DNA from: Rhizobium sp. SL86
Lineage (GTDB): Bacteria; Pseudomonadota; Alphaproteobacteria; Rhizobiales; Rhizobiaceae
DNA: 64,000 nt
Reading direction: 5' to 3'
NCBI RefSeq assembly: GCF_026672545.1
Contig: NZ_JAPPRJ010000009.1
Span: forward strand, 620,001-684,000
The position numbers and the translations under genes are program-made. Positions 20,875 through 28,971 of this stretch are shown piece by piece. Every line of letters starts with the position of its first letter. Positions within the stretch are counted from its first letter, which is position 1. Below the pieces are notes generated by a model that was given only the letters and a program-made list of their open reading frames with translations, did no database searches and was not told the DNA's origin.

Positions 20875-21306
20875 ATGAGCAAGGAGCCTGGCAAGGACAC
20901 CGATGTGGCGTCCGTCATGCGGTGGACGATGGAGGCCCTGGCCGCCCCGGCGCTGGCCTGCGGGCGACGATCCTGCCGCCGCCATCGCCGCTGCGCCGGC
21001 AGCGGACTGGAGATGGAGGACACTCCCTGCTACGGGCGCCTGCCCAGCGACGCCCACGACCAGTTCCTCGGGATCCGCGACCTGCATTCCGTCATCGGGG
21101 GCCATATCCTGAGAGGCGAACCGATCGATCGGCTGAAGGCGGCCGATCCCGCCGAAAGCGCCATGGCCGTCACCCTGTTTCTCCGCATGATTCCAAAACG
21201 CCGATGGCGCTGGGTCCGGCGGGCGCTGGCAAAAGCCGGCATCCCCTCCCCCTTGCCGTCGCGGCGCAAGCCGACATCGAAGCGACACAAAAACGCGGCG
21301 CGTTAA
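20875..21306 (+). CDS. Possible hypothetical protein
   Basis: 143 aa from the ATG at 20875, with GGAGG about 12 bases upstream. The central part, DTPCYGRLPSDAHDQFLGIR and GGHILRGEPIDRLKAADPAESAMAV, has a protein-like composition; both ends are Arg-rich. No domain recognised. An overlapping minus-strand frame is equally long. It could be a real small rhizobial gene or chance coding. Confidence 0.3.
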   Translation: MSKEPGKDTDVASVMRWTMEALAAPALACGRRSCRRHRRCAGSGLEMEDTPCYGRLPSDAHDQFLGIRDLHSVIGGHILRGEPIDRLKAADPAESAMAVTLFLRMIPKRRWRWVRRALAKAGIPSPLPSRRKPTSKRHKNAAR

Positions 21307-21371
21307 ACCCGCGTCAACCCGGCCATGCCAGAACATGTGTTTGCACGCATAGTCGAAACTGCAGGAATACG

Positions 21372-21569
21372 ATGATCGGCTTTATCAACACGCACAACCA
21401 GCCCGTCTACGTCAACCCGGCCCAGGTGCTCTATGTCACCGTCTACGAGGCCGAGGTCTCGATCATCGCGCTCGCGGTGATGGGCGGCGCCGGCAAACCG
21501 GTCACCATCTATGTGCGCGGCAGCGTCGACGAGGTGCAGGCACGTCTCGTGAGCCGCGCCGCCGCCTGA
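21372..21569 (+). CDS. Small conserved hypothetical protein
   Basis: 65 aa: MIGFINTHNQPVYVNPAQVL continues into alternating hydrophobic strands ending VSRAAA. AGGA lies about six bases upstream of the ATG. It looks like a compact beta-rich cytosolic protein with a short C-terminal helix (SVDEVQARLV); no signal or membrane segment. Function unknown. It is convergent with dusA, 51 bp from its stop. Confidence 0.65.
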   Translation: MIGFINTHNQPVYVNPAQVLYVTVYEAEVSIIALAVMGGAGKPVTIYVRGSVDEVQARLVSRAAA

Positions 21570-21620
21570 AAACCGCGCGGCGGCCAGCCCCGGCCGACGA
21601 CATCGAGGCCGATGCCGCGC

Positions 21621-22709
21621 TCAGCCGGCCAGCCGTGCCGCCTCGGTCGCCCCGTCCCGCACCGCCGGTTTCGGTCCCGCCGACAGATCGACCGCCGCAA
21701 AGGCCTCCGCGATCAGTTTTGGCCCGACGCCCGCTTTTGTCGCCTCCGAGGACAGGATCTGCCGATAACGCCGGGCGCCCGAAAATCCCTGGAACAGGCC
21801 GACCATGTGGCGCGTGACATGGTGCAGCCGCCCGCCGTCCGCCATCACCCGCTCCGCATAGGCCATCATCGTGTCGCGCAGCGCGAGCCAGTCGAACGAG
21901 GCTGTCCCTCCCCCCTGCGGGGAGGCATCAGGGAGGGGTGTTTCCCCATAAATCGCCGCATCGACGCCGGTCAAAAGTCCGGCATTCTGATAGGCGGCGC
22001 GCCCCAGCATCACCCCGTCGACATGCGCCAGCTGCGCCACTGCCGCATCGAGATCGGCAATCCCACCATTGATGCCGATGAAGGTCTTCGAAAACTCCCG
22101 TTTCATCGCATAAACGAGATCGTAGTCGAGCGGCGGGATTTCCCGGTTCTCCTTCGGCGACAGCCCCTGCAGCCAGGCTTTTCGCGCATGGATCCACACC
22201 GCGTCGCTGCCCGCCTCGATGACCCGCGCAAGGAACTCCGGCAGCACCTGTTCCGGCTGCTGGTCATCCACCCCGATGCGGCATTTGACGGTGACGGGAA
22301 GCGTCGTCACCCGTTTCATCGCCGCCACACACTCCGCCACCAGCTCCGGCGTCTTCATCAGGCAGGCACCGAACGTGCCGCTCTGCACCCGGTCCGACGG
22401 ACAGCCGACATTCAGGTTGATCTCGTCATAGGCAAAATCCGCCGCAATCCTCACCGCCTCGGCAAGTTTTGCCGGATCCGAGCCCCCGAGCTGCAACGTG
22501 ACCGGATGTTCGGCCGCATCATGCCCCAAGAGCCGCTCGCGCGGCCCATGAAGGATCGCATCCGCCACCACCATCTCGGTAAACAACACCGCCCGCCCCG
22601 ACAGCTGCCGGTGAAAATACCGACAATGCCGATCCGTCCAGTCTATCATCGGCGCAACGGCAAACACGGGAGCCTTGAAATAATTGATGTTTTGTTGTTT
22701 TACAGACAC
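21621..22709 (-). CDS. dusA: tRNA-dihydrouridine synthase A
   Basis: 362 aa FMN enzyme that reduces uridine in the tRNA D-loop. It has the start VFAVAPMIDWTDRHCRYFHR, substrate segment INLNVGCPSDRVQSGTFGAC with the catalytic Cys, KCRIGVDD, AWLQGLSPKENREIPPL and GINGGI. The start is GTG at 22709. Residues about 255-270 (TPLPDASPQGGGTAS) are encoded by a palindromic repeat absent from usual DusA proteins. The 5' end faces a tyrosine integrase; dusA is a known integration target, so the first codons and promoter may come from the inserted element. Confidence 0.95.
   Translation of the reverse strand: MSVKQQNINYFKAPVFAVAPMIDWTDRHCRYFHRQLSGRAVLFTEMVVADAILHGPRERLLGHDAAEHPVTLQLGGSDPAKLAEAVRIAADFAYDEINLNVGCPSDRVQSGTFGACLMKTPELVAECVAAMKRVTTLPVTVKCRIGVDDQQPEQVLPEFLARVIEAGSDAVWIHARKAWLQGLSPKENREIPPLDYDLVYAMKREFSKTFIGINGGIADLDAAVAQLAHVDGVMLGRAAYQNAGLLTGVDAAIYGETPLPDASPQGGGTASFDWLALRDTMMAYAERVMADGGRLHHVTRHMVGLFQGFSGARRYRQILSSEATKAGVGPKLIAEAFAAVDLSAGPKPAVRDGATEAARLAG
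21905..21942. repeat. Palindromic repeat inserted in the dusA frame
   Basis: CCCTCCCCCCTGCGGGGAGG and catcagggaggggtg form a palindromic block of the kind seen between rhizobial genes. It adds about 12-15 residues to DusA in frame, between the barrel and the C-terminal helical domain. Confidence 0.65.
22638..22649 (+). other. Candidate attachment-site core at the 5' end of dusA
   Basis: CCAGTCTATCAT encodes the conserved MIDW of DusA. It recurs in the same orientation at 55976-55987, 33.3 kb away, near the start of the type I secretion operon. A dusA-adjacent integrase makes this a natural place for a recombination core, but 12 bp is short and the right-hand copy is not followed by an obvious displaced dusA 5' end. 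Confidence 0.35.
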
Positions 22710-22776
22710 TTACGGCACTTTCTTCATCGTCTCGTTTACACTCATTCGGGTCTATTTCCGCCGATTTTAGCACTGG

Positions 22777-22818
22777 ATTTGGTCCAGTGGACCAAATACA
22801 ATAATCCGTGGACCAAAT
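22777..22818 (+). promoter_or_regulatory. Putative operator of the integrase gene
   Basis: Perfect dyad ATTTGGTCCA-G-TGGACCAAAT at 22777-22797, then a third half-site TGGACCAAAT at 22809-22818. The second and third half-sites are 21 bp apart, two helical turns, on the same face. The last site ends 12 bases before the integrase ATG at 22831 and abuts its AGGAG. Binding would block transcription or translation initiation of the integrase. Confidence 0.6.
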
Positions 22819-22830
22819 TAGGAGCCGGCC

Positions 22831-23904
22831 ATGGGCACTATCAGCGCGCGCAAGCGCAAGGATGGCAGCGTCGCCTACCGGGCGCGGGTGCGGGTCATGC
22901 AGGATGGCGTGACTTATCACGAGACCGAGACCTTTGACAGACGTCCTGCGGCTGCTGCCTGGATTTCAAAACGCGAACGGGAACTCTCCAAACCAGGGGC
23001 AGTCGCCAAATCTAAAAATGATGATCCGACAACATTGGCCAAGGTCATCGACCGCTACATTGAGGAGACCGTCAAGGAGATTGGTCGGACAAAAGCGCAG
23101 GTCCTAACGGCGATCAAGAACTATGACATCGCCAACATGCCCTGCTCTTCTATCAAATCGAAAGACATCGTTGAATTCCTGCAGGCACTCACGTCAAAGC
23201 CGCAGACCGTCGGAAACTACGCCAGCCATCTCGCTGCGATCTTCGCGATCGCGCGGCCAATGTGGGGCTATCGGCTTGACGAGCAGGAGATGAAGGACGC
23301 TGTCAAGGTTGCCCGCCGGATGGGTATCATATCCCGGTCAGCGCAACGCGATCGAAGACCCACGTTGGATGAACTCGATCGTCTGATCGGCTATTTCATT
23401 GAACGGCGGAAGAAGGTCCCGCAAGCAATGCCGATGCACAAAGTCATCGCTTTCGCGCTGTTTTCGACCCGTCGCCAGGAGGAAATTACGCGGATCAGAT
23501 GGAAAGACTTCCAGAGAGAGCACAAGCGTGTCCTTGTGCGCGATATGAAGCATCCTGGAGAAAAGATCGGCAATCACACCTGGGTAGACCTTCCCGATCA
23601 GGCGATCCAGATCATCGGCAGCATGCCAAAGGACAAGTCAGAGATACTCCCCTACTCGACCGACGCCATCTCAGCGAATTTCACGCGAGCCTGCAAGTTG
23701 TTGGACATCGATGATCTCCGCTTTCACGACCTGCGCCATGAGGGCATTTCACGGTTGTTTGAGATGGGTTGGAATATCCCGCATGTGGCTGCTGTCAGCG
23801 GGCACCGTTCATGGATCAGCCTCAAGCGATATACGCACATTCGCGAGACGGGCGATAAATATGCGGGCTGGGATGGGCTCAAGATGGCGATCGAGACCAA
23901 ATAG
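22831..23904 (+). CDS. Site-specific tyrosine recombinase/phage-type integrase
   Basis: 357 aa. Residues about 1-60 form an arm-binding-like N-terminus (GTISARKRKDGSVAYRARVR), about 65-165 a SAM-like core-binding domain, and about 175-350 the catalytic domain. The catalytic residues are visible: Arg in FSTRRQEEITRIRW, HDLRHEGISRL (HxxR), GHRSW (His) and the Tyr in LKRYTHIRE. It lies 121 bp from the dusA start, the arrangement of dusA-targeting islands. AGGAG precedes the ATG. Presumably it integrates and excises the neighbouring trb/CRISPR region. Confidence 0.92.
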   Translation: MGTISARKRKDGSVAYRARVRVMQDGVTYHETETFDRRPAAAAWISKRERELSKPGAVAKSKNDDPTTLAKVIDRYIEETVKEIGRTKAQVLTAIKNYDIANMPCSSIKSKDIVEFLQALTSKPQTVGNYASHLAAIFAIARPMWGYRLDEQEMKDAVKVARRMGIISRSAQRDRRPTLDELDRLIGYFIERRKKVPQAMPMHKVIAFALFSTRRQEEITRIRWKDFQREHKRVLVRDMKHPGEKIGNHTWVDLPDQAIQIIGSMPKDKSEILPYSTDAISANFTRACKLLDIDDLRFHDLRHEGISRLFEMGWNIPHVAAVSGHRSWISLKRYTHIRETGDKYAGWDGLKMAIETK

Positions 23905-23976
23905 AGAACTTACCATATCCTTGGCAGATCACATTGGCCGACGCTTCGCATCAGGAAACGGTAGACACCAGGCCGC

Positions 23977-24846
23977 TCATTTGCCCCGGTTCGCGGCTAC
24001 AACAGCATGAGGCATCAGGAATGCAGCGATATCCGTGATGACAGCCATCAATTCACCTGGATTATGGGCAAGTTCTTCAACAAGCGCTCGCCATTGCCGT
24101 TGCTTTTGCTGATCCTTGCCAAATGCTTCCGTTAAAGCATCCGGTATTAACGTTGGGATCGGCGTCTCACGCCGATCGAAAGTGGCGGTAATTGCCCGTA
24201 CCAACCTGTCCTGGTTGAAATCAAACGACCTGCTGAGAATCCAGATGTCGTAGAAATCCTTCATCCGAGTGTTGGCTAGCCCGAGCGCCACCATCGCCTG
24301 GAATTTCTCAGCAATGACGGTTTCCCGCGCATAGCCCCGCAGTCGGGGTATTGGGAAATCAAGCATTGAAGGATAATCCAATTCTTCGGCGCCAGGCTCC
24401 AGCGCATCACCAAAGCCGATGTCGATCGCCACACTGATTCGGGCGCCGCTGATCGAGGCCGTCGTCCGTAGCCTGAGCCCGCCATATTCCAGCTCCTCTC
24501 GAATGCGGTCAACGCGAAGTGCATCAGCGTCGAATTCCACGCCGTCACCGGCGTCCTGCATCAGGATCTCACGAAACGTCGCCAGCATTGGCTCGGCGCT
24601 GGGATCGCCGAAGCCCAGCAGATCAAGATCGCGCGTGCCGCGGTGCGGATCATCGAACCAGCTCATCATTAGCATCGCACCTTTCAGTACGAAGCGGTCT
24701 GCGTAGGGTGATTGACTGAGCCGGAAAAGCAAGCGTTCAAGAGCGAAGCGTGTCAGAACCAAGTCGAAGCTCTGGCCACCTGCCTTGGCGAGTTGCAGTA
24801 GGCGTGCGCGCACCGACGCGCCGATGTTCTTGATCTCCTTAGCCAT
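23977..24846 (-). CDS. AbiEii-type nucleotidyltransferase toxin
   Basis: 289 aa, standard length for the AbiEii/AbiGii family. RFVLKGAMLMMSWFDDPHRG, then TRDLDLLGFGD with the DxD metal ligands of the nucleotidyltransferase fold, IDIGFGDAL, ARETVIAEKFQAMVALG and RMKDFYDIW are the four family motifs. AbiEii toxins arrest growth, in studied cases by modifying tRNA, and stop phage spread. It follows its AbiEi partner with an 8-bp overlap, so the two are co-translated. Confidence 0.92.
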   Translation of the reverse strand: MAKEIKNIGASVRARLLQLAKAGGQSFDLVLTRFALERLLFRLSQSPYADRFVLKGAMLMMSWFDDPHRGTRDLDLLGFGDPSAEPMLATFREILMQDAGDGVEFDADALRVDRIREELEYGGLRLRTTASISGARISVAIDIGFGDALEPGAEELDYPSMLDFPIPRLRGYARETVIAEKFQAMVALGLANTRMKDFYDIWILSRSFDFNQDRLVRAITATFDRRETPIPTLIPDALTEAFGKDQQKQRQWRALVEELAHNPGELMAVITDIAAFLMPHAVVAANRGK

Positions 24847-25456
24847 TTGCGGTCAGCGCCTCAAGGTAAGGCCGGATCACCGTAATGACGCCGCCGTGCT
24901 CTGCCTGTTTTGCAATTTCGCCGGGCGTGGCCTTGCGCTGCCGAAGCGCTTCCTGGAGGCCCTCGATCGCCACCGACAGGCCGATCTTATTGCGATATCG
25001 GAAACAGTCCGCGATCGTTTTGACGATCCCAAAGACCTTTACGGGCACACCCTCGACAACATGGCTCTCTACGCTTTCATTGAGCAGCCTCTCGGTAAAA
25101 CGCACGATACGGATCGGCGTGCTGTCGGGTTTCGGAGTCCAGTCCTTTTGGCCGATGGCCAGCCATACCTGTCTTGGAAGCTGGTCGGTCAGGCCGTGGA
25201 ACGCGAGGGCCGACACAAGGCAGACAACCCCCTTGGGTACCCGTTTGGCGGCCTCAGCCAGGCTATGATTGGAATCAAGCGGGGCGTCGGAAAGCTGATA
25301 AAGGCCCCGTGCAAGCCGGAGCACCTCCCCATCCCGCTCCATGCGGCTCATCGTAGCGGCCGTTACGCCAGCGTCGCGCAGCTCTACAAGCCGCGCAATT
25401 CCACGCGCCTTCAGAAGGTCTTGGGCTATTTGACGCTGCGAGATGGATGCGGGCAT
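24839..25456 (-). CDS. AbiEi-family antitoxin/transcriptional repressor
   Basis: 205 aa. The N-terminal winged helix-turn-helix (about 5-60) contains LVELRDAGVTAATMSRMERDGEVLRLARGLYQ. The C-terminal part with VCLVSALAFHGLTDQLPRQVWLAI and RIVRFTER is the AbiEi antitoxin domain. In the type IV AbiE system the antitoxin does not bind the toxin but represses the operon. The inverted repeats directly upstream of this start fit that autoregulation. First gene of a two-gene operon with the AbiEii toxin. Confidence 0.9.
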   Translation of the reverse strand: MPASISQRQIAQDLLKARGIARLVELRDAGVTAATMSRMERDGEVLRLARGLYQLSDAPLDSNHSLAEAAKRVPKGVVCLVSALAFHGLTDQLPRQVWLAIGQKDWTPKPDSTPIRIVRFTERLLNESVESHVVEGVPVKVFGIVKTIADCFRYRNKIGLSVAIEGLQEALRQRKATPGEIAKQAEHGGVITVIRPYLEALTANG

Positions 25457-25506
25457 TGATACGATAGCTCGGAACTAAGAATTCACTCTCCGAGGATTTG
25501 TATCAA
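25456..25506 (-). promoter_or_regulatory. Inverted-repeat operator upstream of the AbiE pair
   Basis: TTGATACGATAGCTCGGA at 25456-25473 faces TCCGAGGATTTGTATCAA at 25489-25506. The arms match at 14 of 18 positions with a 15-bp spacer. The dyad begins at the first base of the antitoxin start codon. AbiEi proteins are known to bind paired inverted repeats at their own promoter. Confidence 0.55.
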
Positions 25507-25791
25507 AAATCGACCGTTAAGGGAAGCTTTGACGCTCTAGAATTTTTCAACAAGGCACCAGATCATAATCACAACGCCGCGTCTGGAGCGAGCTGACGCA
25601 GTCGAAAAAGCAATTGCCCTACAAAGATCACCTCAAACGACGTCTCGGAAATTCCCGCAGCTATCTGATCGTCAACCGTCCGAAACATCTGCCTGCGTTT
25701 AAAAGCATCGTGGACATGACATCAACGATGCCTCCAGAAACCTCACGTCCCGCTGCACGGTGACCCGGTGGGTCAGGCTTTAAAATTCGAA
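25507..25791 (+). other. Gene remnant or intergenic stretch
   Basis: No intact gene. One plus-strand frame from about 25580 to 25762 reads WSELTQSKKQLPYKDHLKRR then LGNSRSYLIVNRPKHLPAFK and stops after TSRPAAR. It has no start or ribosome site and looks like the broken C-terminal end of a protein, perhaps a regulator. Identity not recognised. Confidence 0.25.
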
Positions 25792-26028
25792 TCAATTCTC
25801 CCACAATGGGGCAGCACGCTTCGCCTTGGTGAACCCCTTATCCGTCGCCATAAACCTCTGAAGCATCGGAGGGACGAGTTTGGCTGGGTCGGGTGGAGCA
25901 GCTTCGCCAGCGGTATGCGCGAGGATCGCGGCATAGGCCTGCAAATCCCTGAACACCGCCGCCGGAAGCTCGACCGTAATCTTGACTGGCCGGTCATCGG
26001 GAATACTGGATAGCCTTAGTTTCGTCAT
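25792..26028 (-). CDS. DUF2274 domain-containing protein of trb cluster
   Basis: 78 aa. LRLSSIPDDRPVKITVELPA is the family start, a ribbon-helix-helix-like strand, followed by RDLQAYAAILAHTAGEA and VPPMLQRFMATDKGFTKAK. This small protein regularly lies at the end of trb operons directly after trbI; here it overlaps trbI by 4 bases. Role unknown, perhaps DNA binding. Confidence 0.85.
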   Translation of the reverse strand: MTKLRLSSIPDDRPVKITVELPAAVFRDLQAYAAILAHTAGEAAPPDPAKLVPPMLQRFMATDKGFTKAKRAAPLWEN

Positions 26029-27245
26029 GTCGGCTCCCTCGCCGCTCCGTAGGGCTTCATCACAAGATCGCGGTTGACGATCACACGGACAGGAAAACCC
26101 GGCCGGATCGTCAGCGTCGGCTGGATGTTGAGCTGGCGACCAACGATCTGCTGGCCGATGTCGGATGCACTGTCCTGGGCGCTCTCACGGATGGCGCGAG
26201 CGATGTCGCTTTCGTCATCGGCCGAGAGTTCCACGCCGATACCGAGAAGCGTCGAAAGCGCTGCGGCCCTGAACAGCTGTCCCCAGTGATAATCCACTTC
26301 GTCCTCGAGCCCGGAGAACCCTTGAGTGTCGGCGCCCTGCAGACGCTCCAACACGATGAACGAACCGTCCGGCATGATGAGGCGGTTCCAGACCAGCAGC
26401 ACACGACTCTGCCCGAAGGCGACCTGGCTGTCGTACTGGCCGATCAGGCGCGTGTCTTGCGGAATGAGGAGATGCGAACCGGTCGGGCTGTCATAGACGT
26501 GTTCCGTCACCTGTGCGGTGATCTGGCCGGGCAGATCGGATTTAATGCCGGTAATCAGGGCCGCGGGAATGACGGTACCCGCCTGCACGACATAGGGAGA
26601 AACCTTCTCCTGCACGCGGTCGGCACTGACGGTTAGCCGGTCAGTCGCGCCATTGAGGAAGGCGAGCTTGCGATCTTGCATGTTCTGCGCGGACCCGGCG
26701 TCCAACGGCAGCGTTTCGGACGGAATCGACATGCCGGTGGAGGGATCGACGACAGAAGCGGGTGAAGTTGCCGATGGGCTTGTCTGGGCTCCCGTCGTTC
26801 GCTCCCCACGACTGTCGGTGAACAGCTTTGCAAGACGGGCGGCCTCGATCTCGGCAAGACGGCGCTGCTCCTCGGGATCGACGCGCGGTGTCTGGATGCT
26901 AGGTGTTACGACCGGCTTGCCCGCCTCCTGCGCCCGCAGGATCGGCCGGCCGAGGTCCCCCGGCAGCGCCGGACCCAGTTTCGGAATGTTGGTGTAATCT
27001 CTCGGCAGGCCGGCCAGGCCATCGGCTGGTGTCGTGTTGTCGACATTATAGAGCTCCGTCGCGGATTGGGTGCCGCGCCGGTTGGTGTCGAGCGCCCAGA
27101 ACAGCGCCGCCGAAATGGCGATACTGGCAACGCCGCCGAGACCGATCAACACCTTACGAGACAACCGCGCGACACGCCGCGGCTCCGGCCGCAGGCGCAG
27201 TTCAGCCCTGAGGCCCATATCCGATGATTTTGCAGCCCCTGTCAT
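26025..27245 (-). CDS. trbI: Conjugal transfer protein TrbI (VirB10-like)
   Basis: 406 aa. A cytoplasmic N-terminus, one membrane helix (VLIGLGGVASIAISAALFW, about 29-48), a proline-rich periplasmic region, and the C-terminal VirB10 beta-barrel domain (about 215-400) with VQAGTVIPAALITGIKSDLP and VLLVWNRLIMPDGS. TrbI spans both membranes and couples inner-membrane energy to the outer-membrane pore. It overlaps trbG by 4 bases. Confidence 0.95.
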   Translation of the reverse strand: MTGAAKSSDMGLRAELRLRPEPRRVARLSRKVLIGLGGVASIAISAALFWALDTNRRGTQSATELYNVDNTTPADGLAGLPRDYTNIPKLGPALPGDLGRPILRAQEAGKPVVTPSIQTPRVDPEEQRRLAEIEAARLAKLFTDSRGERTTGAQTSPSATSPASVVDPSTGMSIPSETLPLDAGSAQNMQDRKLAFLNGATDRLTVSADRVQEKVSPYVVQAGTVIPAALITGIKSDLPGQITAQVTEHVYDSPTGSHLLIPQDTRLIGQYDSQVAFGQSRVLLVWNRLIMPDGSFIVLERLQGADTQGFSGLEDEVDYHWGQLFRAAALSTLLGIGVELSADDESDIARAIRESAQDSASDIGQQIVGRQLNIQPTLTIRPGFPVRVIVNRDLVMKPYGAAREPT

Positions 27246-28282
27246 CGGCTGCGCTCCGAGGAGAACAACGTGGTCCGCTTAGCCACTGTCCGGCCATCGG
27301 TGCGGACGATGCGAACACGCTTCTGGCTGTCCTTGTCGCCCAGCCGCAATTCAGCCGCAGCAAACAGCCGATCGACGACATAGTAGTTCTGACGGGCGCG
27401 GTAGTTGACCAGTTCGGAATTCCCGGACTGTCCTATCACGAACAGCGGCGGCATTTCGCCTTGTCCGATCCCGGACGGGAATTCGATGTAGACTTTTGCA
27501 CCATCGTCGAAGGCGCGCATTGGCCGCCATGGTGCTGGATCGCCCTCGATGCGGTAACGGAAGTTCAGTTTCGAGATATCGACGCCGGTGGCGACCGCTT
27601 GCGTCTCCGTCGCCCGCGCATTCTGCCGTCGCAGCGCGATCAACTGGTCCTGCGGATATTGCCATGAGACCGATGCCATGTAGGTCGAAGGGGTGGAACG
27701 CAGTTCCAAATGGTAGGTGCGCCGGTCGGTGTTGATGACAAGATTGGTCTGGAGATCGGCGCGCGTCGGCTTCACCAGAATATGTACCTGCTTTGAAGCT
27801 GCCATACCGCTCTCGGTATCGCCGATGATCCACCGCACGGTGTCACCGGCAGCCACAGGGCCTGAGCCGACCAATTGCTCGCCGGCCTGGAGGGCAATGT
27901 CCGTCACCTGTCCCGGTGCTGCATAGACCTGATAGAGCGCGCCGCCCGAGAAGGGATAGACCTGCACGGCGTTGATGAAGCCGTCGCGAACCGGCTGGAT
28001 GCGGGCGGCTTCGTTGGCCAACGTAATCCGTGCCTTCGGATCGACAGGCTCGGCCTTCGCCTTCTCCCCGTTGATCGGCTTCAACTGGCCGGGTAGCGGC
28101 AGGGGTTTCGGCAGTTCTACCACCTTCACGGGCCCGACCGGATCGGCAGTCAGCACGGCGGGTGCCGCATCATCGTAGTCGATCTCCGGCGGAATGTACT
28201 TTTTCGCGCAGCCGGCAAGCGCCGATGTGGATATTAGCGTTGCCAGCAGCAGCGATGCACTTTTCCTGTATGCCCCCTTCAT
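27242..28282 (-). CDS. trbG: P-type conjugative transfer protein TrbG (VirB9-like)
   Basis: 346 aa. A lipoprotein signal with STSALAGC at the N-terminus, a linker of about 90 residues, then the VirB9 domain: GGALYQVYAAPGQVTDIALQ, TVRWIIGDTESG, HILVKPTRADLQTNLVINTD and RRTYHLELRS, and a C-terminal domain with NYRARQNYYVVDRLF. It forms the outer-membrane core ring with TrbI. Overlaps trbF and trbI by 4 bases each. Confidence 0.95.
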   Translation of the reverse strand: MKGAYRKSASLLLATLISTSALAGCAKKYIPPEIDYDDAAPAVLTADPVGPVKVVELPKPLPLPGQLKPINGEKAKAEPVDPKARITLANEAARIQPVRDGFINAVQVYPFSGGALYQVYAAPGQVTDIALQAGEQLVGSGPVAAGDTVRWIIGDTESGMAASKQVHILVKPTRADLQTNLVINTDRRTYHLELRSTPSTYMASVSWQYPQDQLIALRRQNARATETQAVATGVDISKLNFRYRIEGDPAPWRPMRAFDDGAKVYIEFPSGIGQGEMPPLFVIGQSGNSELVNYRARQNYYVVDRLFAAAELRLGDKDSQKRVRIVRTDGRTVAKRTTLFSSERSR

Positions 28283-28971
28283 TGCGAAAGCTCCTTCGAC
28301 CAGTTGATTGCGTTGACGTAGACGCCGAGTGGATTGGAGCGCAGCTTTTCAGCGGTGCGCGGCGGCTGGATCACGACGGTCAGGATGGCGGTCCAGCGTT
28401 CGGTGGCCGAAAGCTGACCGTTCTCAAACTGTCGTTCGGTCCAGGCGATACGGAAGCTGTCGGGCGAAGCACGGATGACGCTGGATATCTCGACGGCGAT
28501 CTGGTTCTTGCCAACCTTCGTGAACGGGTCATTGGCACGGGCATAATCATTGAGCGCGATCGCCCCGCGATCGGTGGTATAGTCGTAGGCGCGAAGCCAG
28601 TTCTGCCGTACGATGACGGGATCGACAGGAATGCTGCGAACCTGCTCGATGAAACGGGCGAGATGCCAGGCGATCTGTGGATCAGTCGGTCGATAGTCGG
28701 TCGCGGCAGAGGCAACGGCCTGCGCCTCCCCGAATTTATCGATCTGCACCACCCACGGCACCACGGTGCCGCGCGTCGATTGCCAGACCAGCGCCGATGC
28801 AAAACCGGTAGCTAGAAACAGAGACCCGAAGGCCATCAGCCGCCAGTTTTTCGCCTGCACACGAGCGGAGCCTATGCGCTCGTCCCAGACCTGCGCGGCC
28901 TTCTGGTAGGGCGTTTCGGGTTCCGGGGTGCGTGCGTAACGCACGGAAGGTCGTCTGAAGATGGTCATCAA
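28279..28971 (-). CDS. trbF: Conjugal transfer protein TrbF (VirB8-like)
   Basis: 230 aa. Cytoplasmic N-terminus (ETPYQKAAQVWDERIGSARV), one membrane helix at about 45-65, and a periplasmic NTF2-like VirB8 domain with VVPWVVQIDKFGEAQAV, WLRAYDYTTDRGAIALNDYA and WTERQFENGQLSATERW. It is an assembly factor of the type IV secretion channel. Two ATGs in tandem at 28971 and 28968; the first is kept because it overlaps the trbL stop. Confidence 0.95.
   Translation of the reverse strand: MMTIFRRPSVRYARTPEPETPYQKAAQVWDERIGSARVQAKNWRLMAFGSLFLATGFASALVWQSTRGTVVPWVVQIDKFGEAQAVASAATDYRPTDPQIAWHLARFIEQVRSIPVDPVIVRQNWLRAYDYTTDRGAIALNDYARANDPFTKVGKNQIAVEISSVIRASPDSFRIAWTERQFENGQLSATERWTAILTVVIQPPRTAEKLRSNPLGVYVNAINWSKELSQ

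Noticed and set aside
20737..21336. 199-codon minus-strand frame opposite the possible hypothetical gene
   Set aside because: His/Gln/Pro-rich, no domain, no ribosome site; composition fits an antisense frame.
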